Below are positions 34,008 to 46,881 of a stretch of DNA of 64,000 bases, piece after piece. The number at the start of each line of letters is the position of its first letter. The stretch's first letter is position 1. Position numbers and translations under genes: made by a program. Source of the stretch: Camellia lanceoleosa (Eukaryota; Streptophyta; Magnoliopsida; Ericales; Theaceae); contig CM045762.1 of assembly GCA_025200525.1 (NCBI GenBank), forward strand, positions 89,966,717 through 90,030,716. The letters are read 5' to 3'. The notes below the pieces were generated by a model that saw only the letters and a program-made list of their open reading frames with translations, was not told the DNA's origin and made no database searches.

Positions 34008-34396
34008 ATTGCATAGAATATGCACTTTCATATACACTTATGTTACATGCGCGCTGCAGCATCGCTATGGTTCATGCATAGAATGTGCTTTGCTTTCAAT
34101 GTTGCATAGAATATGCTTTGTCTTATACACTAACATGTCTTCAATATTGCATAGAAAATGCCCAAGATACTTGCATAGAAAATGCATTTTATCGTACTTC
34201 CTTTGTGCACCTCACTTCTTGTCACACACTCTAGTTGCATTGTCATGCACCTCTTTAATTGCATGCACCCACTTCACTTGCATTGTTATGCATGGTTCTA
34301 GTTGCATTGTTATGTACACTTCGCTATGCTTGTTACGATTCCACTCGCATTGATTATGTGCCCTTTCAATTGCATCGCTTTTGCACTCTCTTACTC
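34008..34396 (+). repeat. Degenerate short repeats preceding the array
   Basis: 'GCATAGAATATGC'-like words recur about five times at 34012-34185. 'AGTTGCATTG(T)TATGCA'-like words recur about five times at 34230-34375. They are short, irregular and distinct from the array that follows. Confidence 0.6.
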
Positions 34397-35381
34397 AAAC
34401 ACCGTGATACGCCCTATGTTTCTCTTTTTTCCAAAACACCGGATACGCCCCCTATGTTTCTTCTTTCTTTTCTCAAACACCGGATATGTCCTTTATGTTT
34501 CTTCTCCTTTTCCAAACACCGATACGCCCTTATGTTTCTCCTTCATTCAAACACGGATACGCCCCTATGTTTCTTCTTTCTTTTTCCAAACACCGGATAC
34601 GCCCTTATGTTTCTTTTCTTTCCAAACACCGGATACGCCCCTTATGTTTCTTCCTAATTTTCAAACATCGATACGCCCCTTATGTTTCTTCTTTTTCAAA
34701 CACCGGATATGTCCCTATGTTTCTTTTTCAAACACCGGATACGCCCCTATGTTTCCTTTCTTCCAAAACACCGGATACGCCCCTATGTTTCTTTCTTTCT
34801 TCAAACACCGGATATGTCCCTATGTTTCTCTTTTTTTCAAACACGGATACGCCCCTTATGTTTTTTCTTTTTTCCTAAACACCGGATACGCCCCTATGTT
34901 TCTTTCTTCTTTTTCAAACACCAGGATACGCCCCTTATGTTTCCTACCTTTTCAAAACACCAAGATACCTTCCTATGTTTTTCTTTTTTCCTAAACACCG
35001 GATATGTCCCTATGTTTCTTTTTGAAACACCGATACGCCCCTATGTTTCTCTTCTCTTCCAAAACACCGGATACGCCCCTTATGTTTCTTCTTTTTCCAA
35101 AACACCGGATACGCCTATGTTTTTCTTCCCAAACACCGGGATACGCCCCTATGTTTCTTCTTTCTTTTTCCAAACACCGGATACGCCCTTTATGTTTCTC
35201 CTACCTTTTCAAACACCGATACGCCCTATGTTTTTTCTTCAAACACCGGATACGCCCCTACGCTTATCTTCTTTCCAAACACCGATACGCCCCTATGTTT
35301 CTCCCTCTCTGGTTAAGAGCATTTGGAATACGTTCTAATGCTTATACCTTTCTGAAACACCGATACGTCCTTATGTTTCTT
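34397..35381 (+). repeat. Tandem array, about 26 units of 30-42 bp
   Basis: Each unit has a conserved core AAACACCGGATACGCCCCTATGTT followed by a variable pyrimidine-rich tail (TTCTTCTTTTTCC and similar). Tail length sets unit length. One core variant, GGATATGTCC, recurs in at least four units. The penultimate unit has an extra segment of about 40 bases at 35304-35354. The array ends about 190 bases before an LTR, in the place of a retroelement 3' untranslated region. Confidence 0.95.
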
Positions 35382-35551
35382 GCATGATCATAAGTTATGC
35401 TTGGCTTTGTGCATTGTCTTGCATTTTGCCCTCGCCGGGCGTGCATATCTTTATCTCAGAGCTTGTATGCTTTGTCTAAGTCTTCATTTTGTCAAAATGG
35501 GTTGTCTCGGACTTTGACAATCACTCCTATTATTGTTATGACTTTCGTTTC

Positions 35552-35567
35552 GCCAAAGAGGGGTAAT
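35552..35567 (+). other. Candidate polypurine tract before LTR-A
   Basis: AAAGAGGGGTAA ends a few bases before the aligned start of LTR-A. Its position makes LTR-A a 3' LTR of the element to the left. Confidence 0.55.
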
Positions 35568-38500
35568 CAGAGATACCCCATTTTGACCGCCCTCAAGACT
35601 TGGACGCCACCGCCGAACACTCGGTGATTACTCATGTTTGTGTTTCTTTTGAGTTCCCGGAGGTCTCTGCCACGCTACTTTGCCTCGGTGATCTCTCAAC
35701 TTGATCGCTTTTGTGTTTGGTTTTGCGCTAAACACTTGTGTTTTGTTTCTAAGGGTACAGAGTAACTTGTTAGCTACCCCTGGAACCCACCGGCCGTAGC
35801 TTGAGGCCACCGGCCATGTTTTGGGGCTACCACCATTGGTGAAGTATACCATTGGCTCGGCCGACATTCAAGCAGGCCATTGCCATCTGCTTGGCTTGGT
35901 GGCCTCCTTTTCCGCCTGTGAGCACTTTTGCCTTTTTCAGTGCATAGTGCATGCCAAATTACACCGAATGCACTAACCCCGCCTGCATAAGTGTGGCTTT
36001 TGCCCCTTTTGCACCCTTTGTCTAGCTTCTGAGGAAGCTTGACCTTGTCTTAGCTTCCTCAAGAAGTTTGCTGTCGTGCTACCTCGTGAAGCCTTGCCCC
36101 TTGCTCCCTTTGACCTTTTTTTTTGTTTAGCTTCTTTTGAGAAGCTTCAAGTCATTTGCATTGTCTATATAAGAGCCTCCTCCTTCATTGTCAAGGGTTG
36201 AGCAAAACCGTGAGCAATATACATACATAGATCTCGCCATATACTTTCTCTCTCTCCCTCTCTCTCATCCTTTGTGTGTTTGAAGCCTAAAAGTGTGTTT
36301 TGACCTTAGTTTTGTACTCAAGACACACACCATTACACCATACTTTGACCTTGAGAGGCTTTGAGGGTTTGTTCTTGAAGTTTTGGACCGGTTTGGATCA
36401 AAGGAAGGAGGCTGCACTTGTTGCTCATCAAGGGTTCTTCAAGGGTAACCTTTTCACTTTAGATTCCCCAATCTTGCACTCAGACTTTTTCCTATCTTGC
36501 TTATTGTTTTAGACTTTGTGTATAACTCGAGAAAAGTCTTGTGTTTGCATGCTTGAGATCTTTCATTATGACATTTTGTTGTTTGGGATTGACCTCCCTT
36601 CTAGGCCTTGTTTGGCCCTTTTGGTGCTCTCTTTGTTGCTTTGGTTACTTTTGTGTATTGATTCTTTTCACCATCAAATCCAAAGGATTTTCAGTAGTGA
36701 AGAAGGGTTTTGAGGTCTTGCATAGGGAGGACCCCACTCTCCTTGGTCTCTCTCTTGTTTGCATATTTGGCTCAATATGGTAGCATGCACGCTTAGTCTT
36801 GCTTGGCTTTATTTCAGAGCTTATTTGGTGTTCATTTAGCATATTTTATCTCCGCCTCATGTTGATTTGTTGGCCTTTTGCATGTATAATATACTTGCTT
36901 TGAAATCCCATCATTTGGCTTAAAGTGTATCATGTTGTAGCATATCACTTGAGCATGATTTTGGTTTGGTCCTAAGAAGGTTTTAGCATTATTTTTCCGT
37001 GCTTGAGGTCCTGTTATACCGATTTGGTCATGTTTGACATGTGTGATATGGTTGCTATGCATTTTGGCTTAGGGCCTTAAGTATGTGAGTCATAAACACG
37101 CTTTAGTTGGTCTATTTCAATAATTTGGAATCATTTTCCATGCCATTTCAGTCCCAAAACCATGCTTGTATGCTTGCATTCATCACCTCTTTCATGCTTT
37201 TGAAGACGTGTCCTTTTGTGTTTTGAAATGAGCATTGTGCATGCTTAAGTGTTTAAACCTTTGGAGCCGCCATATCAAGGGGTATTGGGACTTATTTTGG
37301 TGCCTTAAAACCTATTTTGGTTGTATAGCTATGCCATGTTTGCTTAGAGTAGGGTAGTAGAATGCTCTTTGTTATGCCTTAGTCTTTGAGCCTATTGGTG
37401 TGCATGCTTACATGAGTATTTATCCATCATTTTAGGCATCTTTTACTGCTTTGGGGGTGGGCCGAGGTCTCCCCTTTGTTTTTAGGTCTATTATTGCATG
37501 ATTGTATTGCATTACTTTTGGTTTCATGCTTACATTGTAATGATAGGATGTATCATATTGCATTTTGTATGATAGGTCACTTCAAGATTTGCATGCTTTT
37601 GTACCTATTAGCCTCATGTTACATACTTGAGCCACCTTGCATACATTGTATTACATTTTGCTTGGTTTGGGGTGTTAAACCAAGTATGAGGATTGAGAAG
37701 TGTTCATACTCCAAGTGATGTAACACGTCTCAACCCTGGCCATCAATCCTCTTGACCTCAACATGATAGGGTGTTGCATTCATCTCTTTTGGTTGCATGC
37801 ATTTACATTGAATTGTAATTTGCCTCTTAGGCCATCATGCATAAAATGCATAATTGATGGCCCGAGGGTCGAGGGTCATGCTCCCTTGAGTGCATTGCAT
37901 GATAGAGAGTGTGGCCATGCTTACATTTGCTTGAAAATTCCATGCCATACACTCGTGATGCCCTCTGCTGTTGCCAAACCAGCTTTATGCAGGAAGCTTT
38001 GGCCGCCGACCATCTTAGTGCCGATCGCCATCCATAAATGGCCGATAATCTCATCACGTCGGTGACCATTTCCCATAGCCCGTGGCCATTCCTTCTAGCC
38101 GGTGGTGCTCCACAGTGTGTAGAGAACCTAACCCAAGACTTGTGTAGTCTTCAGAGGAGCTAGGCAGTGTAAACAGAGGCAGCAATGCTATGGCAGCAAG
38201 TTTTCGGGCAGTACGAGTCAAGCATGCATCATCCAAACATTTTAAGGCGGGGCCTGTGGCCACTTTAATTTTGCATTTAATTTGTGAATTAATTAGAGGT
38301 TCTGTAATAATTAATTTAGCAGTATTCATTTGTTTTGTAATATTTATTCGGACCCTCCGAGCGAGGGCAATTGTGTAATAAGTGTGGGTGAGTGTGTGTA
38401 TGTCTTCCAACTCCCACTTCTTTCTCTCTTTTACTTACATGTTTTCAATGGTTAGTATTAGGGCATATTTAACTTAGCATACCTTATGCTATGCATGCGT

Positions 38501-39390
38501 GCATCCATACATTTGGCTTGCATGCACTGGGCTCGGCGCAACATACTAACTGCATTGTATTTCAATTCCAAGTTGAGTACTTGTTAGTTGCAAGATTTTA
38601 CATGCCATCTTTAGGATAGCTTCCTATTATAGTTGCATTTTGCATGTGTTGCATTAGCCATCTTAACATTAACTAGGATCATGCATATGATTACTACCTA
38701 GTTTCGCTTTTGGCTTGGAGTACTAGGTGAGTTTTTAATGCTTTAGCATACCGCATGCGTGTGAGTGTTGCCATAATAACATGATTGCCATGAGGCTAGC
38801 TGCTTATGTGATATAACTGCTTGAATGCATATGGATGGAGGTCAAATTACCTAAATTGGAATAATGCATTGAAACTGTGAGTTTTAAGCCCACTAGATAA
38901 TGGCAAAACCATCTTTTCTAAAGCCCACTTGAGGGTGGCAAAACCTGCATCTTTAGCCTACTTGTGAGTAGCAAACCATCATCAAAACAAACATGAAATG
39001 TTTTGTTCCAATTTAGGCGATTTGGTCTATACTTGTTTGCTGTGCGCATAACATAGTAATTCTAGGCTAATAACCGGAATAAGAACGCATAATGTTTTCA
39101 AAACAAGATATCACGGTTAGTAGAGGCCGATCTTCGGATCCGACGAGAGGGTGCTCATAGTCGACCTTCTCAATCATACCCAAGTTCCTGAGCCGAGGCA
39201 ACTTTGGTGATAATCTTACACGCGGCCTTTGGCACCGAGTCGTGGTTTCCTAAATTCCCATTAAAAATATTTAGGTATCAGATTCCGCAAAGCAGTCCAT
39301 GTTTGGCACTTCTTTCAAAATCTATTTTTTCTCAAAATGATTTGCTAGATTTGGACTCTTTGGTTCAGATTAAGAACCGTGACACATTTT
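35568..39390 (+). mobile_element. LTR-A, 3' LTR of a large Tat/Ogre-like gypsy element
   Basis: It aligns along its length with LTR-B (41723-48970 without its insertion). Both start ...ACCCCATTTT and share 'CTCAAGACTTGGA', 'GAAAGTGTGTTTT', 'TTATTCGGACCCTCC' and 'TTTCCTAAAT...ATATTTAGGT'. Both end near 'AACCGTGACA'. No coding sequence is seen. The right border is approximate because the last 50 bases do not match LTR-B well. Placement in the Tat lineage is inferred from very long LTRs, the ACACCCCATTTT start and the satellite just upstream. Confidence 0.65.
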
Positions 39391-40310
39391 TGAGTCCGAC
39401 CAGTGGCAAAGATAAGTCCCTCACGCTGGGCCCACAGTACCATGTTGGTGTTTGGTACCGAGTGCAAAGTTTTATTGAGTTGGTTAGTCAGTTGGTTGAT
39501 ATCGGTGCTTGGTTCATACGTAGTCACCTTGGGAATAGCTTGGGGTGGTGGATGAGGTTGTAAGGTTGTGGGTGCATTGGAGTGGTTTGACGAGCAGTAT
39601 GTCTTGTGTAAGTGGTTGTGGAGCTTGTATAAAGATTGTCTTGAAATGGTAGGAAACCCCTTAGTTGGGGTAACGTATTGTGAACTCTTTATTTTGCATG
39701 TGCTGTATGCCTCATGTAACTAATAATTTATGATGATAATATGACGGAATGAAATTGCAAGATTGGGGATTCCTTTGTTTTGTGTTTGTGCCATATTGTG
39801 TTGATAGCACAGTTGTAATTTCTATTAATTGTTATTATAGAAATGTTACGTCTATGTTGGTTGTGGAATCACTATAAGGGTGATGAGAGTTGTTGGGTGA
39901 CGTGGATGGTCACCAATTGTCTTATGTTGAGAAACGAACTTGAAGATGAATTTTTCCTTGCTTGTAGTCTCTGATGGCAATGTTGAGCAATAATGTTCGG
40001 ATTTAATCTAAGTGTTAATAAAGGATTTCAATGCGTAGTTTATTTGATTTAATAGATGTTGAATTTAACAAAGTATGATAATGCTAACGATTTAGTGTTC
40101 AAGAGTAACACTTTAATTTATTGTTGGAAGATAGTTGCAAAAATTTTAAGAATTTACTTGGAAATCGAGAACGATAAGTTGGTTGTGGAAACCTTCAAAG
40201 AAAAGGAGAAAATGTGGAAATTTTTTTTTTTCATGGTTTTGTAAATAATGTCACCTCTTTGTGGATGATTCACCTCGAAGTTTCATTGTGTTCTTAATTT
40301 TGGGAGTGGG
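39391..40310. other. Unassigned region between two LTRs
   Basis: No gene is recognised. The last 250 bases before LTR-X could be the 3' untranslated end of the element owning LTR-X, but no pol domain is seen. Confidence 0.35.
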
Positions 40311-41722
40311 CGGTGTTGTAGCACTTGTACCCTTTTTAAAACTTTTGGAAAGTGTATTTGAATCCTTTATTTTATTTTTGGGGATCTTTGGTGTTTTGTA
40401 ACTTGGTTTTGGATGAGTGAAAATCGATTTAAACTTGTTGGGTTTGGTTGTTTGCACTTGTTCTTGTCAAAAGTTCCTTGGAGACTTAGAAAATTTTATT
40501 CGGGGTCGACACCATCCTTCTTAAGGGTCAACCTTCCCAGCTTGGTGAAGTTCCCGCAATGTTGTTGGAAAATAGGGTAGACACCACCGGGAGGGTCGAC
40601 TCTCTTATGTTGCGAGTTTGTGAGTTAGTTATGGAAAATAGGGTCAATCCTTTGCTCTTTTTTTTTTTTTTTTTTTCCCCAGATTTTGGTTCAATGGGCC
40701 CTACCCTTGGGGGTTTTTGGGCCTATTATTTTATTTGACCTTGGGGCTATTTGCTACTAGTATAAATAGACCCAAACCATTTTCCTCTCATTACTTTTCC
40801 TCCTCTTTTCCTCTCAACCCGTGATTTCTTCTCTAAACTCAAATTTTTTTACTTAAATCTCTAGATCTACTCACCTAGAGTGATCTTTTTCACCTTGGTC
40901 CTTTGAGAAAGAGTGTAGATCTTGTCAAGGGCTTTCTTTTGGTCGTAATGGTTTGTGGTTTCTCACGCCAATGATTTTTGGGTTGTCATCTCTTTACTTC
41001 AAGAGGTAGGGATTTCTTTGCTCCTTTCTAATACTTCGCCTATAGATAGATATGTGGTAGATTTTATTGCATAAAAGCCATGTTCATTATGGATTTTCTT
41101 GAAAGTCATGAATGGGGATCTAGGGTTTGATATTTGTGATTGAGGTTGTTGTTGTTTGTTGTTGGGTTATTTGAGAAAATGATTTATTATGTTTGTGTAG
41201 AGAGAGAGAAAAGCCATAATTTACTATTATTGATTTAATGGATTTAAAAGGGAAGAAAGCCTTAATTTAATGTTATTGATATAATGGATTTAAAAAGGGT
41301 GGAAGTTTAATAATCCTTATATAGTTTGCTAATATGGGTCGTATGATTATGTTTATATGAAAAGAAAATAAAAAGAGAAGTAACCATGGTGTTCATTTTG
41401 TTTTAGACTAATCATGTGAAGTTAAGTTGAGTTATGGCTTTGATACCAATGGAATTGGTTTGTAAAATAAAGAGGATGGATTTGGTTTTGATTTTGTAAA
41501 ATGACGAGAATGAATTCTTAGAAAATGGTTGGAGTTGTGTGGATTGGAAAATAAAGAAAATTGGTCTTCTGAAAGAAAATGAAATCATCACCCTTTCGTA
41601 AATTGATAATGAACTTAAGGTCGGATTTTGGAAACTTTACATATTATCACTGTTATTGGACTGAAAGTTTTGCGAGAATGGGATTTTATGTTTCCTTACA
41701 TATTAGATGCAGAGATGGATAG
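40311..41722 (+). mobile_element. LTR-X, left part (interrupted)
   Basis: The proposed start TGTTGTAGCACTTG follows a purine-rich GGAGTGGGCGG. The interior matches the plan of the gypsy-1 LTR: 'TAGATCTACTCACCTAGAGTG', 'CTTTGAGAAAGAGTGTAGA', 'CTTCAAGAGGTAGGGATTT'. It is cut at 41722 by the insertion of LTR-B and resumes at 48976. Confidence 0.65.
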
Positions 41723-43476
41723 TGTAGACACCCCATTTTTAACTGTTGTCAAGACTTGGATGTTCTTGCAGGTACATTTGCGACAAGTTTGATTGCTCGT
41801 CGAGTACTCAACTTCCGCTGGCGGAATGCTCTAGGTTTGATCCTTCCGCACTGCTTCCATTCTCGTCTCATATTTGGACCATGTGTTGGTCTTTGCTTAG
41901 TGATAATTTTGATGGCTCGCCGCCATGGGCTTTGCCTCGCTTGCCATTGATAGGCCCTATCGGCCATCAATGAGGCCCTGCCAGCCATCACTGATGGCCG
42001 GCAAGCTGGCCACCAATGCATCAGTAGATATTTTTGTAGATATTTTGACAGCTGTTTGCACTGATGAGCTCATCTGCATGCACGTGGATGGCTGGATTTG
42101 TTTGAAGGCTTCTTGTATCTCCTATATATAGAGCTCATCTATATGCATGCAAAGGGTTACAAAGTTTGAGCTGAGCAAGATTTCTCTCTCTTTCTCTAGA
42201 GTCTTCTCTCTCTATATTTTAGGCCTGAAAGTGTGTTTTCTCTACACATTTGCACTAGCACCCTTAGCCAAACACCTTCACCTTAGACTTGAGATTCTTG
42301 GAGGCCTTGTTTGAGCTCCTTAGAGTGGTTTGGCTCGTGGTTTAGCTTTCTTCTTTGTTTTAGTGTTGTGCTTTAAGGGTAAGAATTACCTCTTTTAAGC
42401 TTGTTTTTGTACATTGGTTTGGCCACCCTTGCATGCTGTTTTTGGCCTAGTTGTCAACTACAAAACCTCTATTTTGAAGTGTTAAAATGATAGTTTGAGG
42501 CCCTTTTGGGGTTAGGTGTTCTCTCTTTGTTGCTTATTTGCTAAGAGTTGTGCCATCTTTTGAAGCTTTTCAAACAACCTCTTGGCCTTTTAACCACTCA
42601 AATTCAGGGATTTTAGTGGCAAAACTTGGTTTTGAAGTCATTAAATAGGAGGTGGTCCCCCTCCCCATGTCTTGTTTGCATGTGTATATGGCTTAGTATT
42701 TGAGTATGCTTTTCTACCCTTTTGTATGAAGTTCAAGCATGTTCTGGCCATATTTTAGCATGTTATAACTCTGTTTTTGGCTGGTTGGAGCACCTCTTGT
42801 TTGCTTCTTACACTTGTGGTGCAATCTTGCTCACTAGCCTAATATGCTTAATGAGTTAGCCTATTATTCTAGCATGTGTTGACTCCACTCCTGCATGTTT
42901 TTGACTTTTCTTTGACATGCTTTAACTTTGTTTTGAGTGGTCTTGGTCCTTTGAGGTTTTCTTTGCATAGCTATAGTGTAGTTAGCTTCACTAGTTTTGT
43001 GCTTTAAGGCTTCTTGCATGCTTTATGTGTGATGTTTGCATGATATGGAATCATTTAGTATGTGATTTTAGAGCATATACCTCTATCACACTCTCACATA
43101 TATCACTCTTTAATTGCTTTTAAGAGTTGTACTTTGTGCCTTGTTTATGAGCCAATACATGAGCATGTCTTTCTTGCTTTTCGTGCTACCATTCCAGCTC
43201 ATTTTAGCCACTGTTTTGGCATGCTTGAGGTCTGTCCAGAGCTGGTTTGGCCATTTGCGCTTGGTATTGCATGGTTCTAGTGTAAAGTTTTTCACTAGTT
43301 TTAATGCCTAACTCTTAACATGTTGTACATGAATTGTTTGCATGTTAGAGTCTTGTGTTTCATGCCATTTCAGCACTAAAATTCTGCCACCTCCCTCATT
43401 TTCTTCATTTTTGATTTGTTTTGAGGGTTGGTTAGTCTTAAAGTTGTGTTTAAGCTTGGGATTGAGGCTTATGCTT

Positions 43477-46400
43477 GTAACGCCCTCAAAATAATATATA
43501 TAAACCCATCATTTATGATATCCATAGACATAAGAGAATAAAACATGCTTTCATTTATCAGAGTATTCATTACAAAAAGTAGTACATGTTGACAACAAAA
43601 GTAAAAGCCCTACAGGTTTACAACTTTCCAAGTCAACACTTGGATACAACCAAAAGAATTCTAGCTTTTAACATATTAAGCCCTTGGCTTGAATTACATA
43701 TAATACAAAGATAACAAAAGAAATAAGCCTTTAGCTTCTAAACCTCCTGTTACATCTTTGGAGGTAGCATATCACTGCATCTAAAAATGATGTCCCATAT
43801 AGGGTGAGCCAAAGCCCAAGAAAGATACGCTAAACCAAACATGAGAAATAACTAAAATAATAGCATTTGATAAATGTTCTACACATTGATACTCATCATT
43901 CAACTAGATTCCATTTGTATTTCCAATTCATTTCATTGACATAATTTGTCTATTCTGGTGATTCAAATGAGACTACTACTCATAAGAAAAATAACATTTT
44001 GACACATCAACAATTTCAAATGAGACTACAACTCATATTAACAACACTTCAATCATCAACATCATTCAGATGCATATAAAGTTTCAGGACTTTCACCCTA
44101 GACACTCTGGCCAACTTAATTATCACTGGAGTCCATCCCTTATCTCCTCCCAAACACTGGAGTACATCCCCTATCTCCTCCCACACAATGGAGTATATCC
44201 CCTATCTCCTCCTACACAACATACATATGCAATGTATTTAAACACTTTATCATATACAATGATCAATCAATGCACATATTCAATGTGTTATTCCAACCTT
44301 CATATTCAATGACATATTCCAATCGATTAGTTTCAATTTTCCCTAATCAACATGTAGTGTCTACAACAATCAAGACTATCCTCCACCAATAGGCCAAATC
44401 AGTTATTTCTAAATAGATAATAAATTTATCAAACAGATAAATCATCAACATTTTCATAGGTGAGCGATTAATTAACCCAACTATACCATTCAACCACAAT
44501 TCCATCCAACTTGATGATTTTCAACTCAATTTCATATTTCCATAATTTCCCAAATTAATTATTCAACTTAATTAGGCATTTTCCCCATTTTCTCAACTTT
44601 ATCCCAAAAGCCCAATTTCATCAAGTTTATATCAATAACCCCATATTCCAAGATCTCATATACACATGAACCTCCACATTAACAAACCCCTCTTTGTAAT
44701 TTCAATTTCAAAACCCTAACTTTCCAAAATTTCCATGACTTTACCATTTATACAAAATGACTAAGATTTATGTTACGACTCATAAAAGAGAATAGTTTAT
44801 CCCTACCTTAATTTTCGGAGCTCAAATGAGAAGATGAAGAAAACTCAAAGTGCTCCAAACTAAAAGATTTTCGGATCAAAACGTAGCCCACACCAAGCTC
44901 CACACTTCTTACAAAGGGACTAGAGAAGACACACCCAAGAACAAATGGTATTTGTAACGAGAATGTGTATATAGAGAGAGAGAGTGCCGAATCTAGGGTT
45001 TGAAGGAAGAAGAAAGTGAAAAAGTGTGTAAAAACCCGCTGCTGCAATCTGACATACTCGAGGCTTGCCTGAGTGAAGAAGTAGTCGCTCGAGCGACCAG
45101 GCAAAAAGAGACCTTGCTCGAGCACAAAAAGCCACGCTCGAGCGAACAATGCAAACCTTTAGGTCTGCAACCCAGAAGCACGCTCGAGCGCAAGAGTGTT
45201 CGCTCGAGTGAAGGGACTCAAAACATAGGCCTCAAGCTCGCTCGAGCCAAGGAAAGCTTGCTCGAGCGAAGAACCACAACCTTTAGGTCTAACAGAACGC
45301 AGACATACGCCGAAAGAAAGACCACTCGCTTCTAACGAAGAGACACACTAAACCAACCTCGCTGAAGCGAAGAAAAGCTCGCTTGAGCCAAAGCGTGTCT
45401 AAAAAGAGACCTGAAGACCCCACAACACTCGCCGAAGGCATAAATCTCGCCGAGCGAAGAAGCTAAAACACAAGGCTCGCTGAAGGACAAAGTCCTCGCC
45501 GAGCGAGGAGACCAAAACTCGACAGAACTATTCGCTTCAAACACACCCAACCTGTTCCAAACTTGCCCAATACGTCCTAAAACTCAAATACAAGGAATTA
45601 AAGGACGGAAAGAGACATTTACAACAATACTTAACCAAGGAACCCAAGTCCGGAATACAGTACATAAAGGGGAAAACCCGGAATCGCTATAACCTTCCCC
45701 CCCCTTAAAGAATTTCGTCCCCGAAATTAGATAAATATAAGTTTCAAAATTGTGACCTTTTCAATACTCAATGTGATTACAATATAACCTTCATCAACAT
45801 GAGCCACTACCAATCATACCATCTCTCCTCAAGAGAACAACGTTAAAGAATATAGCTCATTTTGCCTTATCATTATGCATTCCTTTAAAACTCATGCACT
45901 TCAACAAATATATCTCATAATTCCATAACATATTCAATGTTAATAACATATTTGCATTTCTAAAGCACATTCAACATATACAATGTTAAATTAAATTAGA
46001 TTAAATTTGCATCACTCTCATAACTTCCATGATCCCAAAACATATACAATGTTTTACAAACTGAACATATACAATGTTCTTAGGTTACAAAACAAAATTT
46101 TCAACATGTGCTTAAACATTAACAAACAAGTCTGGATATTTCTCAAAGCTCCAATTCACGTTCCCAAGTGGCTTCTTCAACCTCGTGATGTTTCCACAAT
46201 ACCTTAACTAAGGGAATAGTCTTGCCTCAGAAGACTTGGTCCCACTCTATCCAAGACTTGTACCGGTCTCTCCTTGTACGAGGCATCCTCATCAACCTCT
46301 AAGTCACCCAATCCAATATATGTGACGGATCCGCTTGTATTTCAAGCATACTAACGTGAAACATGTCATGCACTCCGACAATCGCGGCAAAGCTAAACGG

Positions 46401-46881
46401 TTGGCAACCTCACCAATCCTCTCAAGGATCTCAAAAGGGCCAATAAACCGAGGGGACAACTTCCCACTCTTCCCAAACCTCATTAAACCCTGCCTAGGTG
46501 ATATCTTCAGAAAGACATGATCACCCACCTCAAATGCCAAAGGCCTCCTCTGGCAGTCGGCATAACTCTTTTGGCGACTCGGTCAGAATTAACCTCTTAT
46601 GGATAAGCTCAACTTTCTCTGTTGTTTCTCACACCAACTCCGATCCCAAAAGAGGTGCATCACCCACCTTGGCCTAACACACTGGAGACCTACATGGTCG
46701 GCCATACAAGGCCTCAAACTGCCATGCCAAACACACCCAACCTGTTCCAAACCTACCCAATACATCCTAAAACTCAAATATAAGGAATTAAAGGACGGAA
46801 AGAGACATTTACAACAATACTCAACCAAGGAACCCAAGTCCGGAATACAATACATAAAGGGGAAAACCTGGGATCGCTATA
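43477..46881 (-). mobile_element. gypsy-2, internally deleted, with 6-bp target duplication
   Basis: Read on the minus strand it has three parts: the first about 150 bp of a 5' LTR (46881-46728), a jump into integrase coding (46726), and, after a polypurine tract (about 45710-45692), a complete 3' LTR (45691-43477, 2.2 kb). ATGCTT flanks at 43471-43476 and 46882-46887. The 155-bp LTR piece matches 45539-45691 closely. Most of the 5' LTR, gag and pol were deleted after insertion. Confidence 0.88.
46140..46726 (-). pseudogene. gypsy-2 integrase C-terminus remnant
   Basis: Translation on the minus strand starts inside the conserved 'GMA..' motif of the integrase core (46726). It passes through 'DHVFLKISPRQGLMRF', 'SPRFIGPFEILERIGEVA' (46530-46410), and ends with a chromodomain-like remnant to about 46140. 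It is homologous to 13770-14390 of gypsy-1 but has fewer stops here. Frameshifts near 46560 and 46380 and loss of the rest make it inactive. Confidence 0.8.

Noticed and set aside
33392..34037. Overlapping frames of 74-103 codons on both strands
   Set aside because: No recognisable domain, no support from composition, and they overlap each other in conflicting frames within retroelement sequence.
34302..35338. Long overlapping open frames (up to 230 codons) encoding a repetitive Arg-Ile-Arg-Pro-Tyr-Val-Ser protein
   Set aside because: They are a by-product of a stop-free tandem unit whose length is not a multiple of three, so all three plus-strand frames are open and carry the same words. 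There is no start context or domain.
34397..35381. CRISPR-like alternation of a conserved core and variable tails
   Set aside because: The tails are low-complexity pyrimidine runs and not unique spacers, there are no cas genes, and the setting is a plant retroelement.
35568..39390. Several frames of 60-120 codons with hydrophobic stretches
   Set aside because: The homologous LTR-B does not preserve these frames, so they are chance openings in a non-coding LTR.
45000..45335. 111-codon plus-strand frame
   Set aside because: It lies inside the gypsy-2 LTR, is antisense to it, and is rich in charged residues only because of the CTCGAG-type repeats.
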